From contig JANQKC010000035.1 of NCBI GenBank assembly GCA_028281325.1, positions 286,479-350,478 on the forward strand: a DNA stretch of 64,000 nt, read 5' to 3'. Below are positions 1-8,720 of this stretch, piece after piece. Origin of the DNA: Alphaproteobacteria bacterium (GTDB lineage Bacteria; Pseudomonadota; Alphaproteobacteria; UBA8366). Each line of letters opens with the position of its first letter. The first letter of the stretch is position 1. Position numbers and translations under genes: made by a program. The notes below the pieces were generated by a model. It made no database searches. It saw only the letters and a program-made list of their open reading frames with translations, and had not been told where the DNA came from.

Positions 1-364
1 GTTGGTCGAACCCTTCGCCGATCAGCCGTTCGCGCTGCGCCGGCGAGTCGGCGCACCCGAAGGCCGCAAGATGAACACCGACATACCGGTCGATCCCGGC
101 ACTGACTTCCCGACCGACCGCCGTGTCCGCTGTCGGCGTCAAGATTTCAAGATACCCTTCCCGCAACATGATGCACTGGTTCGCACTGCCGGCCGGCACG
201 ATCGGTTCGCCCGGCGCCGTAGAGTTCGTGTGTTCGGTGTACGGCGTCAGGATGAAGCCGAGGTTTTCCAGCGCATCGGCCGCCGGCTCCATATCCGGCA
301 CCCAGTGGGCGATATGGTCCAAAAAGATTTCTTTCCCATGCGCTGTTTGTCTGAATTCCGTCAT
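1..364 (-). CDS. VOC family (glyoxalase-like) protein, 3' part outside window
   Basis: Reading from ATG at 364 towards the window edge gives an open frame of 121 residues with no stop, so the C-terminus lies outside. The N-terminus contains LDHIAHWVPDM, then LGFILTPYTEH and CIMLREGYLEIL, the usual first beta-alpha-beta unit of vicinal-oxygen-chelate proteins of the glyoxalase-like subgroup. The His in LDHIAH is a likely metal ligand. It starts 9 bp beyond the stop of the upstream TPP-dependent enzyme and is probably co-transcribed with it. The substrate is unknown; proteins of this type are often lyases or isomerases in small-molecule catabolism. Family call is fairly safe, function is not. 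Confidence 0.7.
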   Translation of the reverse strand, partial: MTEFRQTAHGKEIFLDHIAHWVPDMEPAADALENLGFILTPYTEHTNSTAPGEPIVPAGSANQCIMLREGYLEILTPTADTAVGREVSAGIDRYVGVHLAAFGCADSPAQRERLIGEGFDQ

Positions 365-373
365 TTCCCGCTC

Positions 374-2068
374 CTACGCTACCCATTCACTGACCGGTGC
401 TCGTGCTTCCTGCAGCGGCTGGCAGATCACGTCGACCAACGCCGGCCCGCCGCATTCGGTCGCCGCCCGGAACGCCTTCTGCAGATCGGCCGGGTCTTCG
501 ACGGTCCAGGTCTTTAGACCGAAGGCCGCGGCGACCTTCGCATGATCCGTGCGCGAGAAGTCGACCGAATAATACCGCTCATCATAGCCGCTTTTCTGAC
601 CGGCCTTGATCCAGCCGAACACGCTGTTCGAGATGACGACAATGGTGATCGGCAGGTTGAAGCGCACGATCGTCTCAAGCTCGCCGACCGACATGCCGAA
701 ACTGCCGTCGCCCGTGACCGCCACGACCCGGCGGTCCGGCCGGCCGTAATGCGCGCCGATCGCGCCGGCGATCGAAAATCCGAGGGCGCCATGCGCCCGG
801 TTCGAAATGAACTGCCGACCGGTCGTGGTCTGCCGATAGAAGGCCGAAAAATAGGGACAGGGCGTCCCCGGATCGGCGACCGTGATCGCATCCTCCGGCA
901 ACACGGCTTGCAAATCGGCGATCACACGTTCCGGCTTGATGGGCCTGTCATTCGAATCGGCCAAGGCTTGGAACGCATCGAACTTCGCCTTTTTCATCGT
1001 GGCGATCCGATCTCGGATTGCGCCAGCGTCACCGCCTTTCACGCCGCGGCCGGAAATCTCGGCCGCCAATGCTCCAAGCGCTTCGCGGGCATCGCCAACG
1101 ACAGCAGCGTCCGTTTCATAGCTCGCGCCGATCACGCCCGGGTCGACATCGACATGGACGATCTTCGCCGCTCCCGGCGCGGGATGACGCCACCGTTCCG
1201 TCGTCACCGAGCCCGCGCGGCAACTGACGAAGACGACGACATCCGCCGCATCGACGATGTCACGGGTCTCCGGCGTGCCGCCGTTACTGCCGACCACGCC
1301 GACCGCGAGCGGATGAGCGTCGGAGATGCTGCCCTGCCCGCTGACCGTGGTCGCGACCGGCGCGTCCAACAACTCCGCCAGGGTCTGGAGTTCTGCCTCC
1401 CCGCCGGAAATAACCACGCCGCCGCCGCAGATGAAGATCGGCTGCTTCCCGGCCAGGATCACGTCCGCCGCGCGGCCGATGGACTCCTCATCCGGCCCGG
1501 TGCGCCAGGCGGGGAATCGGCCAAGGCTTTCGTCCGCCCAAACGTCCGCTTCGTCGACCGGCTGATTCTGGACGTCGTAGGGCAACCCGATATGCGCGGC
1601 CCCGGGCTTGCCCGTCGTCATCTCGCGAAAGGCGCGGCGCACCATCTTCGGCAGCTCCGCACCGGTATCGAGCACGCAATTCCATTTCGTCAATGGGCGG
1701 TACAAGGCGTCCTGGTCCAGTTCGGTCAAGGTATAGCGGCCGCGGCCGGTCACCGAGATATCCGTCGTGACCGCCAGGATCGGGATCGACGACTCGTTCG
1801 CTTCGACGACGCCCGGCAGAATGTAGGTTGCGCCGCCGCCGCTCGGCCCTTCGCAAACGCCGACCTTCCCGGTGACGCGCGCGTAACAATCGGCCATATA
1901 CGCCGCATGCCGCTCGTCCCGAGTAAGCACATGGGTCATATCCTGACCGGTTCGATAGAGCGCATCGTAAAATGGCAGGCTGGTGTCACCACACAGGCCA
2001 AAGATCGTATCGACACCATGCAGCCGAAGCATTTTCACGAGGGCTTCGGCGCTCGTCAACTGGTTCAT
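374..2068 (-). CDS. Thiamine pyrophosphate-dependent enzyme (acetolactate synthase-like)
   Basis: A 564-residue protein with the three-domain layout of the acetolactate synthase/benzoylformate decarboxylase family. The N-terminal pyrimidine-binding domain carries the activating glutamate in RDERHAAYMADCYAR (Glu52). The central domain follows, and the C-terminal PP domain has the GDGSFGMSVGELE motif plus a downstream Asn that together bind Mg-TPP. Length is normal for the family (about 550-600). There is no ilvN regulatory-subunit gene beside it, so it is unlikely to be the biosynthetic acetolactate synthase; a 2-oxoacid decarboxylase or sulfoacetaldehyde/oxalyl-type lyase is equally possible. 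The VOC gene follows 9 bp downstream, suggesting a two-gene catabolic unit. Confidence 0.8.
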   Translation of the reverse strand: MNQLTSAEALVKMLRLHGVDTIFGLCGDTSLPFYDALYRTGQDMTHVLTRDERHAAYMADCYARVTGKVGVCEGPSGGGATYILPGVVEANESSIPILAVTTDISVTGRGRYTLTELDQDALYRPLTKWNCVLDTGAELPKMVRRAFREMTTGKPGAAHIGLPYDVQNQPVDEADVWADESLGRFPAWRTGPDEESIGRAADVILAGKQPIFICGGGVVISGGEAELQTLAELLDAPVATTVSGQGSISDAHPLAVGVVGSNGGTPETRDIVDAADVVVFVSCRAGSVTTERWRHPAPGAAKIVHVDVDPGVIGASYETDAAVVGDAREALGALAAEISGRGVKGGDAGAIRDRIATMKKAKFDAFQALADSNDRPIKPERVIADLQAVLPEDAITVADPGTPCPYFSAFYRQTTTGRQFISNRAHGALGFSIAGAIGAHYGRPDRRVVAVTGDGSFGMSVGELETIVRFNLPITIVVISNSVFGWIKAGQKSGYDERYYSVDFSRTDHAKVAAAFGLKTWTVEDPADLQKAFRAATECGGPALVDVICQPLQEARAPVSEWVA

Positions 2069-2144
2069 TCCGGTCGCTCCGCAGTCATCATTGAGAGGGC
2101 AATAAACTCACGCCGACGGGCGATTTGCAAGCCGTGCCCAAGCC

Positions 2145-4712
2145 TTACGTCGGCGACCCGACCAATCCACCGGTGAGTGTCCGTTCGCCGCCAAGGATCG
2201 CGAAGACATCCTCGAAGATGCCGCTGCTCGGTTCGCGCAAGACACGTTCCATCGGCCAGTCTTCGAGAACCGACTGCCAGAACCGGCCATGCGGCCAAGG
2301 AAAAGGCTTGGCCGCGGTGCTAATCATCAGGTCGACAAAGCACCAGGCAAGATCGATTTGCTGCTCGGTCAGCGCGGTGCCGTCGGGATCGTCGAGAGCG
2401 AGACGGATCAAGCGAAAGAAATCCTCCATCGTCTCGGCTTGCCGCGTAACCCCAATCTCACCGAAGAAGGGCCGGGCCGGCGTGACGCCCTGGATACCGA
2501 GAACCGCCATGTCCAGACCGATGCGATCAGTATAGTACAGCCCAAGTTGGGCGGTCTCGAGAAGCCGGTACGCGTTGACCGGGTCCGCCGAGGGGATGAT
2601 CCGTATATTCTCCGGCAATTCGACCCATCGGCGGCGGAACAGGTTGGAAGCTTCCGCGGCGTCTTCCGCCGTATCGTCCGGATGCAATCGGATTACCAAC
2701 TGCCATTCGCGGTGAGCCTCGAAATACTCCGCCGTTCCGATCAACCAATCATCGATTTTCGGGAAGGCCGCGCTCCGGCCGCGCACGGCCAAGGCGGCGG
2801 CGTTTTCCGCGAACAGAACGACGACCGGCTTCGTTTCATCCAATTGCAGGTCCTTCAAGAGCGTCCGTGCCCGGCTGCCCGGTTCATGCCGTCCCCGTGG
2901 CTCGATCTCTTGATGATCGCCGCCTTCCTTTGCCGACAACCACGCCATAACCCGTTCGCGCCGCTCGGAGGTCATCGAATGCGGCGCGTCTTCCGCCCAT
3001 AACGCCGCGATGTCATGCTGCGCCGGCGCGCCGTTCGCCGTAACCAAGACAGCGCCCGGAACGTCCGCGCTGGTCTGCCAGGTCAGCCGCGCGACGTTCT
3101 GATGGCGCGCGGCTTCGACAGCGGCGGCGGATTCCCCGGCCATCCCTTCGAACACGACCAATTGATCCGGCCCTTGCGCCGTTACGTAGGTTTGCATCCG
3201 CAGCAGCACATCGAGGTTTCGCAGCATCCGCCAACGCCATTGCCCGCGTACGGGCTGAACCGTCAAATCAACATCGGTGGTGCCCGCATGGCGAAAAATA
3301 TCCGCACGCGCCAGGTCATCGGCGACGTTCTTCAACGCGGGGTCCGCCGGCGCCTGTGCGATCGTGCGCAAATCGACCAAGGTCAGGCCATCCGGCAGTC
3401 CCTTTTCGGCGAGGGTGGCGAGTTCGCGGGCCAGCAATTCCTCGTCCCACCGAAGCGCGTCGACATCCATCTCGTCCGACGCATGGAAGCGGATCGACGG
3501 GGACCATACGACGTCGACCCGGTGCCCACGGGCAAACAGGACGCAGGCAATTGCGAAACAGGCTTGGATTTCCTGCGGGCCGGCGCCAAACAACGCGATA
3601 TGCCGTCGCCGCGCGGCGCCGCGCCAATGGTCCTGCGCCAATGCGGCCCATTCGGCCGCGTGCCGGCCGAAATCCCAGCGCGTGACCGGATAGTGCGCCG
3701 GCAGCAAGGGCCGCTCCGCATATTCCTGCACCACGTCGCGAATCGCGGAGATGGACTCGCCGCCTCGACCCACCGCCACGCCCAACCATGCATGCGACTT
3801 GTCCCACGGGTCGCCGCGAACACGCAACGCTTCCTCCATGTGATAAATCGCGCCGCCGATCGACCCTTGTTTTTCCTGCAACAAGGCCATCTCGTGATGG
3901 CAATGCGAGAAGGCAAACGCAACGGCCTCGAAGGCGCGGCGCAGGCCATCCAACGACGCCGCATGTCCCGCCGCCTCTTCCAACGTGCGCAAGCAAACCC
4001 GGTAGGTCGCAACCGCCTGGTCGGGGCTATCTTCCCGCTCCAGGAATTTCGCAAGCCCGACGCCCGACACCGCAAAAACCAATAACGATTGAACCCATGC
4101 AGCACGATCCAGTTGCCCCGCCCGCGGCGACGCCGTGGCATTCGGCGTTCGGATCTTGGTGTATTCCTCGGTGATCCGGCGATGGGCGCGACGCAGCGTC
4201 TCCCGTCGAAGGGCGGCCGCCTCTTTCAGCTGCCCGTCGTCCCCCAAGGCGACCGCCAGAAGCTCGCGGGAGTCGAGATCGTCGGGATCGTTCACCACCG
4301 CAACCCGCAAATGATATATCGCATCGGATCGCCGGCCCGCATCCGAATGGATTTCGGCCAATCCCAAATGGGCGGCCGTCCAGCACGGATCGCGCGACAA
4401 CGCCGTATGATAGGCGTCCCGCGCGCCGTCCGGGTCGCCGCAGCGCCGGCGAACCCGCGCGGCATCACAGATGATCTCGGGATCTTCGGGTTCGGTCAGC
4501 AACGCACGGTCGACAAAATCGAGCGCGCGCGCCGTCTCCTGGCTGTCACGGCTGATCGCGGCGGCCATCAGCAACGGACGGGGCGCATCGGGCATGCGCC
4601 GGATCAACATCTGACAAGCCGCCATCGCTTCGGCAAGACCGCCCCGCCGCCGCAGGTCCTCGACCGCCGCCAACTGCAGAGTGCCGCTATCCGCCTCTTC
4701 CTTGACCGGCAA
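2145..4712 (-). CDS. TPR protein with capsule/glycan transferase-like C-terminus
   Basis: The frame is open from 4832, but translation above about 4712 looks non-coding. A TTG at 4712 with AGAGG upstream is my preferred start, giving about 855 residues. Residues 1-200 are TPR helices (repeated A-L-...-P elements). A less structured middle follows. The last 250 residues contain KPVVVLFAENAA, WQLVIRLHPDD and GLYYTDRIGLDMAVLGIQGV, resembling the GT-B-type C-terminal half of capsule-polysaccharide or CDP-glycerol glycerophosphotransferase-like proteins. A role in surface glycan synthesis is inferred. The fold call is by motif only; the start is uncertain. Confidence 0.55.
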   Translation of the reverse strand: MPVKEEADSGTLQLAAVEDLRRRGGLAEAMAACQMLIRRMPDAPRPLLMAAAISRDSQETARALDFVDRALLTEPEDPEIICDAARVRRRCGDPDGARDAYHTALSRDPCWTAAHLGLAEIHSDAGRRSDAIYHLRVAVVNDPDDLDSRELLAVALGDDGQLKEAAALRRETLRRAHRRITEEYTKIRTPNATASPRAGQLDRAAWVQSLLVFAVSGVGLAKFLEREDSPDQAVATYRVCLRTLEEAAGHAASLDGLRRAFEAVAFAFSHCHHEMALLQEKQGSIGGAIYHMEEALRVRGDPWDKSHAWLGVAVGRGGESISAIRDVVQEYAERPLLPAHYPVTRWDFGRHAAEWAALAQDHWRGAARRRHIALFGAGPQEIQACFAIACVLFARGHRVDVVWSPSIRFHASDEMDVDALRWDEELLARELATLAEKGLPDGLTLVDLRTIAQAPADPALKNVADDLARADIFRHAGTTDVDLTVQPVRGQWRWRMLRNLDVLLRMQTYVTAQGPDQLVVFEGMAGESAAAVEAARHQNVARLTWQTSADVPGAVLVTANGAPAQHDIAALWAEDAPHSMTSERRERVMAWLSAKEGGDHQEIEPRGRHEPGSRARTLLKDLQLDETKPVVVLFAENAAALAVRGRSAAFPKIDDWLIGTAEYFEAHREWQLVIRLHPDDTAEDAAEASNLFRRRWVELPENIRIIPSADPVNAYRLLETAQLGLYYTDRIGLDMAVLGIQGVTPARPFFGEIGVTRQAETMEDFFRLIRLALDDPDGTALTEQQIDLAWCFVDLMISTAAKPFPWPHGRFWQSVLEDWPMERVLREPSSGIFEDVFAILGGERTLTGGLVGSPT

Positions 4713-4942
4713 TGTGTGATCAGCCTCTTTGCTTATTGGCGAACGAAACCTGTAGTATGCCGCGAAAATTCCGCAACAGAACAGGAACAGTCTCACCCGC
4801 GAAGAATAGAGCCCACAAGGTCCACAGGCCAATACCGCGATACGTCTCTATTCCATCGTACGGGCAAGTATGATCCTTAAAACGGATCAGGCGACGATCA
4901 GTCCTTCAATCCAAAACCATACACGGTAGTTCGACCAGCAGC

Positions 4943-7039
4943 ATGTCCGAAACCAATCTCGCCGACGCTCTCTTCACACCACGCTCCATCGCGCTCATCG
5001 GCGCCTCGGATAAACCGGGGGCGAATAACTCCCGAACGCAGGTCTATCTGGAAAAACACGGCTATCAGGGTACGGTCTACCCAGTTCATCCAACGCGCGA
5101 GACGGTCTATGGCGTCAAATGCTATCCGTCGGTGACGGACATTCCCGACCAAGTCGACCACGCCTTCATCACCACACCGCCGAAGACCGTCCCGAAGATC
5201 ATCCGCGAGTGCGGTGACGCGAACGTTCCCGTGGCCACCGTCTTCACCTCGGACTTTGCGGAAGCCGGCGGCGACGGCGTCCGGCTGCAGGAAGAGCTTA
5301 TCGAGGCGGCCAAAACGGCCGGGGTCCGGTTGATCGGACCGAACTGCATGGGCGTCTACAATACCGACCCGCCCGCGACGATCGCGCCGAATACGGTGTT
5401 GCAACTGCCGACGCTGAACAAAGGCAATCTTGGCGTCATCTCCCACAGCGGCAGCCTTACGGGCACCTTCATATCGCGCGGTCAGGCGCGCGGGCTCGGC
5501 TTTTCCAAGATCGTATCGATCGGAAACGAGAGCGACGTTTCCGTCGCCGAGGTCGGCGAGATCCTCGTGGACGATCCGAAGACCGAAGCGATCCTTCTAT
5601 TCCTGGAGACGATACGGTCCGCCGATGCCTTCGCCGCCATGGCGCGGCGCGCCTACGACGCCGGAAAACCCATCATCGTCTACAAACTCGGCCGGTCGGA
5701 AGCGGCCCAACAATTCACCGCGTCCCACACCGGCGCAATCGCGGGCACCGACGCGGCCGTCGATGCCTTCTTCCGGCACCACGGCATCATCCGGGTCGAC
5801 CTGTTCGAAACCCTCTTCGAGCTGCCGCTGTTGCTCCTGGGGCGCAAGCCGAAACCGGGCAAGACCGTGTCCGTGCTCAGCACCACGGGCGGCGGCGGCG
5901 GCATGGTGGTCGACAGCCTCGGCCGCCAAGGGATCGACGCCGTCGGCATTCCCGATGCAAAGGCACGCGCATTATTGGACCAAGGGGCGGTTTTTTCGAA
6001 CGGCCCGCTGATCGACCTGACGTTCAACGGGACGAACCCGAAGAACACATCGTTGTTGCTCAACGAACTGCTGGCCATGCCCGAAAATGACGGCGTGATC
6101 ATGGTCGTCGGCTCGTCGGCGCAGTTCAATCCGGAGAATGCGGTCAAACCGTTCCTGGACCTGGCGGATTCGGAAAAACCGATCGGGGCCTTCCTGGTGC
6201 CGACCGCCGAGAAATCGAACCAGATGCTGACCAACGCAGGCATCGCTGCCTTCCGGACACCCGAGGGCTGCGCGGATGCTTTTCGTTGCTGTTTGAGTTG
6301 GCAACCGCCCATCCCGGTGCCGGAAGCACCCTCCTTCGATGATGACAGAATGGCCGCGTTGGTCGACGACTTGCCGGCCGGCACCGCCGACGAGGAAAGA
6401 GCCCGCACCGTTTTCGGCACGCTCGGCGTGCCACAGGTCGCGGCCGCCACAGCGCGGAACGCGGACGCGGGCCTCGCAATTGCCGAGTCCGTCGGTTTTC
6501 CCATGGTCGCCAAGATCCTTTCCCCTGACATCGCCCATAAGACCGAAGCCGGCGGCGTCGAATTGAACATTACCGACACGGACGCGCTGGCCAACGCCCT
6601 CGCCATCATTCAAGAACGTGTCGCCAGCCACAATCCGTCGGCCGAATTGAACGGATTCCTGCTGCAACGCATGGAGCGCGGCCTCGCCGAAGTGTTGCTC
6701 GGCTATCGCGTGGACTCGCTCGTCGGCCCAACCGTGGTCCTCGGCGCCGGCGGCGTCCTGTCGGAGATTTACGGCGACATCGCCATCCGCATCGCACCGG
6801 TTTCGGTGGAAACCGCACGGGAGATGATCGAGGAAGTAGACGGCCTCGCGCCGATCCGCGGCTATCGGGGGATGCCCAAGGGCGACCTGGACGCGCTGGC
6901 CGACGCCATCGTCGCCGTTTCCAACCTGGCCCGGCTGAACGGCGCGCGCATAACGGAAGCGGAGATCAACCCGCTTCTGGTCAAGCCGGAAGGCAACGGC
7001 GTCGTCGCGGTCGACGGCCTGATCGTCGCCAAGGCCTAG
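4943..7039 (+). CDS. ADP-forming acetate/acyl-CoA ligase (fused alpha-beta)
   Basis: A 698-residue single-chain ACD-type enzyme converting an acyl-CoA plus ADP and Pi to acid plus ATP, or the reverse. Order of domains: CoA-binding Rossmann domain (SIALIGASDKPGANNSR near residue 13), succinyl-CoA-ligase-like domains with VISHSGSLTG and SHTGAIAGTD (the latter matching the usual phosphohistidine-loop region), then an ATP-grasp domain with FPMVAKILSPDIAHKTEAGG and INPLLVKPEG at the C-terminus. Length is typical of bacterial fused forms. It is divergent from the TPR gene. Its last 47 codons are repeated about 0.9 kb downstream (7957-8093), which marks an insertion event. Substrate range cannot be read from sequence. 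Confidence 0.88.
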   Translation: MSETNLADALFTPRSIALIGASDKPGANNSRTQVYLEKHGYQGTVYPVHPTRETVYGVKCYPSVTDIPDQVDHAFITTPPKTVPKIIRECGDANVPVATVFTSDFAEAGGDGVRLQEELIEAAKTAGVRLIGPNCMGVYNTDPPATIAPNTVLQLPTLNKGNLGVISHSGSLTGTFISRGQARGLGFSKIVSIGNESDVSVAEVGEILVDDPKTEAILLFLETIRSADAFAAMARRAYDAGKPIIVYKLGRSEAAQQFTASHTGAIAGTDAAVDAFFRHHGIIRVDLFETLFELPLLLLGRKPKPGKTVSVLSTTGGGGGMVVDSLGRQGIDAVGIPDAKARALLDQGAVFSNGPLIDLTFNGTNPKNTSLLLNELLAMPENDGVIMVVGSSAQFNPENAVKPFLDLADSEKPIGAFLVPTAEKSNQMLTNAGIAAFRTPEGCADAFRCCLSWQPPIPVPEAPSFDDDRMAALVDDLPAGTADEERARTVFGTLGVPQVAAATARNADAGLAIAESVGFPMVAKILSPDIAHKTEAGGVELNITDTDALANALAIIQERVASHNPSAELNGFLLQRMERGLAEVLLGYRVDSLVGPTVVLGAGGVLSEIYGDIAIRIAPVSVETAREMIEEVDGLAPIRGYRGMPKGDLDALADAIVAVSNLARLNGARITEAEINPLLVKPEGNGVVAVDGLIVAKA

Positions 7040-7142
7040 TCCATGAAGTCACCTAGCTGATTCTTGAACCGACCGAGGCACAAATCAACTTTATCTAGCC
7101 GATCGATGAAAACCATTTTGCTCCAATTCGGCATATTCACTT

Positions 7143-7787
7143 TTATTTCGATGTCTCGAAAAAGCGCTTCAGTTGATCAATATGCTCAATCCACTCAGGC
7201 AAAAAATCGACTAAGTCAACATCGTTGACATCGATGTATTGTTTTGGATCCTTGAGCGAATTTCCGAGTTCAATCAGAAAGTTAACCCGGTAATTGAAGT
7301 GCGTCGAAAACATCTTGCGCACCAATTCGCGATCAACTAATCCCGTATCGATTAACACCCAGAGCTGAGACCAAAAACCAATAAAAATTGAAACTGATTC
7401 GTACGGAGTGATCGTGTCGTGAGAAGGCAAATGTTGGTATATATTCTCTTCAAAATCGTCTAATCGAAATCCTTTCTCATCTCGGAAAAATCTGTTTAAC
7501 GCAATCTGCTCGGAACGATGCAGCCATCCATAAATGAATTGCTCTACAAATCGTTTCTTCCGATCCCCCTCAATAGACTCCCAAAGAAGCTGGAACCGCC
7601 AAACCGGACTGCTTACCTTCGAATAGAAATCAGCGCTGTTGTAGATTCGAAAGAGTTCTACCGCTTCCTTCGTTGAACGTTCTTTGCGCGCATGCCTTTG
7701 CGATAGAAATGAGGAAAAAAAGTAGGCGGCTGTCACCACCGAGCCAACGATAGTGATCAAAAGCGAGAGTTTTTGGAATTCACTCAA
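7143..7787 (-). CDS. AT-rich hypothetical membrane-anchored protein (DUF4760-like)
   Basis: A 214-residue protein with one N-terminal membrane segment (LLITIVGSVVTAAYFFSSFL) followed by a charged, helical cytoplasmic part rich in aromatic residues. The general pattern resembles DUF4760-type proteins often found on mobile DNA, but I do not recognise a catalytic motif. Base composition is far lower in GC than every neighbour, with AT-rich flanks, and it lies between the end of the acyl-CoA ligase gene and a duplicate of that gene's 3' end. This marks it as recently acquired. Function unknown; an accessory or defence-type role is only a guess from context. Confidence 0.65.
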   Translation of the reverse strand: MSEFQKLSLLITIVGSVVTAAYFFSSFLSQRHARKERSTKEAVELFRIYNSADFYSKVSSPVWRFQLLWESIEGDRKKRFVEQFIYGWLHRSEQIALNRFFRDEKGFRLDDFEENIYQHLPSHDTITPYESVSIFIGFWSQLWVLIDTGLVDRELVRKMFSTHFNYRVNFLIELGNSLKDPKQYIDVNDVDLVDFLPEWIEHIDQLKRFFETSK

Positions 7788-7956
7788 GACGCGCCCCCTG
7801 CCTAGCCCACCTGCGTATTATCTTTGACCAAGTGGTGGTTGACAATTCACCGGGCAGTCAAATCGCAAGATGAATTCTTAATAGAAATCAATGCGATTTA
7901 TACATTCAAACTGTTGAGAAAACGCGATTCGAAGAATCAATCTGATCGATTTCCAT

Positions 7957-8093
7957 TGGCCGACGCCATCGACGCCGTTTCCAACCTCGCCCGGCTAGAC
8001 GGCTCCCGCGTCTCGGAAGCCGAGACCAACCCGCTTTTGATCAAGCCGGAAGGTGTCGTCGCGGTCGACGGCCTGATCGTCGCCGAGGCCTAA
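7957..8093 (+). pseudogene. Duplicated 3' fragment of an acyl-CoA ligase gene
   Basis: This 137-bp stretch aligns with the last 142 bp of the ligase gene (6898-7039) at roughly 85-90% identity by eye with one 6-bp gap. It encodes DAIDAVSNLARLDGSR, then ETNPLLIKPEG and VVAVDGLIVAEA, ending in TAA. Nothing upstream of it resembles the rest of the gene. It is a leftover 3' end, separated from the intact gene by a 0.9-kb AT-rich insert. Because the two copies differ, it is either the original host end displaced by incoming DNA with its own end, or a relic of a paralogue. It overlaps the leuD stop convergently. Confidence 0.8.
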
Positions 8094-8719
8094 GCCGACG
8101 GTTCAGGCCGGAAAAGCCAACTCGCTTCCTTCTTGTATTGTTCCTCGAAAGCGTCGAAATCCGCATCGTATTGCTCGGTCAGCCCGATGTGATCGAGGCC
8201 TTCCATCATGCAGTGTTTCTGAAACGGGTCGATCTCGAACCCGTAGGTGGAACCGTCCGGACCGGTCACCGTTTGCGCACCCAGTTCGACGGTGATCGCC
8301 GCCCCCGCATTGTCATGCAGCAACCGGCGCAACGCCGCGCAATCTTCCTTCGGCAAACGGATAGGCAGCATGCCGTTCTTCATGCCGTTGTTGTAGTGAA
8401 TGTCGCCGAAGCTGGGCGCGATCACGCAGCGGAAGTTGTTGGCGAGCAAGGTCCAGACCGCCGCTTCGCGCGACGAGCCGCAGCCCCAGTTATCGTCCGC
8501 AACGATGATCTGTGCGTCCTTATACGGTTCCTGGTTCAGGATGAAATCGTCGCGCTGGCTGCCGTCCTTGTTCCGGCGCAAATCATGGAAGAAGAAAGTG
8601 TCGTACTCGGGGTCGGTCCGCACGCGCTTGAGGAACCGGGCGGGAATGATCTGATCCGTGTCGACATTGACCATGTCGAGCGGCACGGCCGTAGCGGTCA
8701 AGGTGGTGAAGGCTTCCAT
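8090..8719 (-). CDS. leuD: 3-isopropylmalate dehydratase small subunit
   Basis: A 209-residue LeuD, the swivelling small subunit that with LeuC isomerises 2-isopropylmalate to 3-isopropylmalate in leucine synthesis. Hallmarks are NVDTDQIIPARFLK near residue 19, the substrate-loop motif GCGSSREAA near residue 84, and FGDIHYNNGMKNGMLP near residue 105. Length is normal for the bacterial type. It follows leuC by one base, so the two are translated together. The leucine-specific LeuCD and homologous methylmalate-type dehydratases cannot be fully separated by eye; the neighbouring CoA-ester operon makes the alternative worth remembering. Confidence 0.93.
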   Translation of the reverse strand: MEAFTTLTATAVPLDMVNVDTDQIIPARFLKRVRTDPEYDTFFFHDLRRNKDGSQRDDFILNQEPYKDAQIIVADDNWGCGSSREAAVWTLLANNFRCVIAPSFGDIHYNNGMKNGMLPIRLPKEDCAALRRLLHDNAGAAITVELGAQTVTGPDGSTYGFEIDPFQKHCMMEGLDHIGLTEQYDADFDAFEEQYKKEASWLFRPEPSA

Positions 8720-8720
8720 C

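Noticed and set aside
542..2176. Long plus-strand open frame (544 codons) opposite the TPP-dependent enzyme
   Set aside because: High-GC antisense shadow: His/Arg/Asp-rich translation with no domain, while the opposite strand encodes a complete recognised enzyme.
7824..8093. 89-residue ORF ending with the ligase-like fragment
   Set aside because: Its first half is AT-rich insert sequence with no ribosome site; only the last 46 codons are homologous, so it is a gene-end relic.
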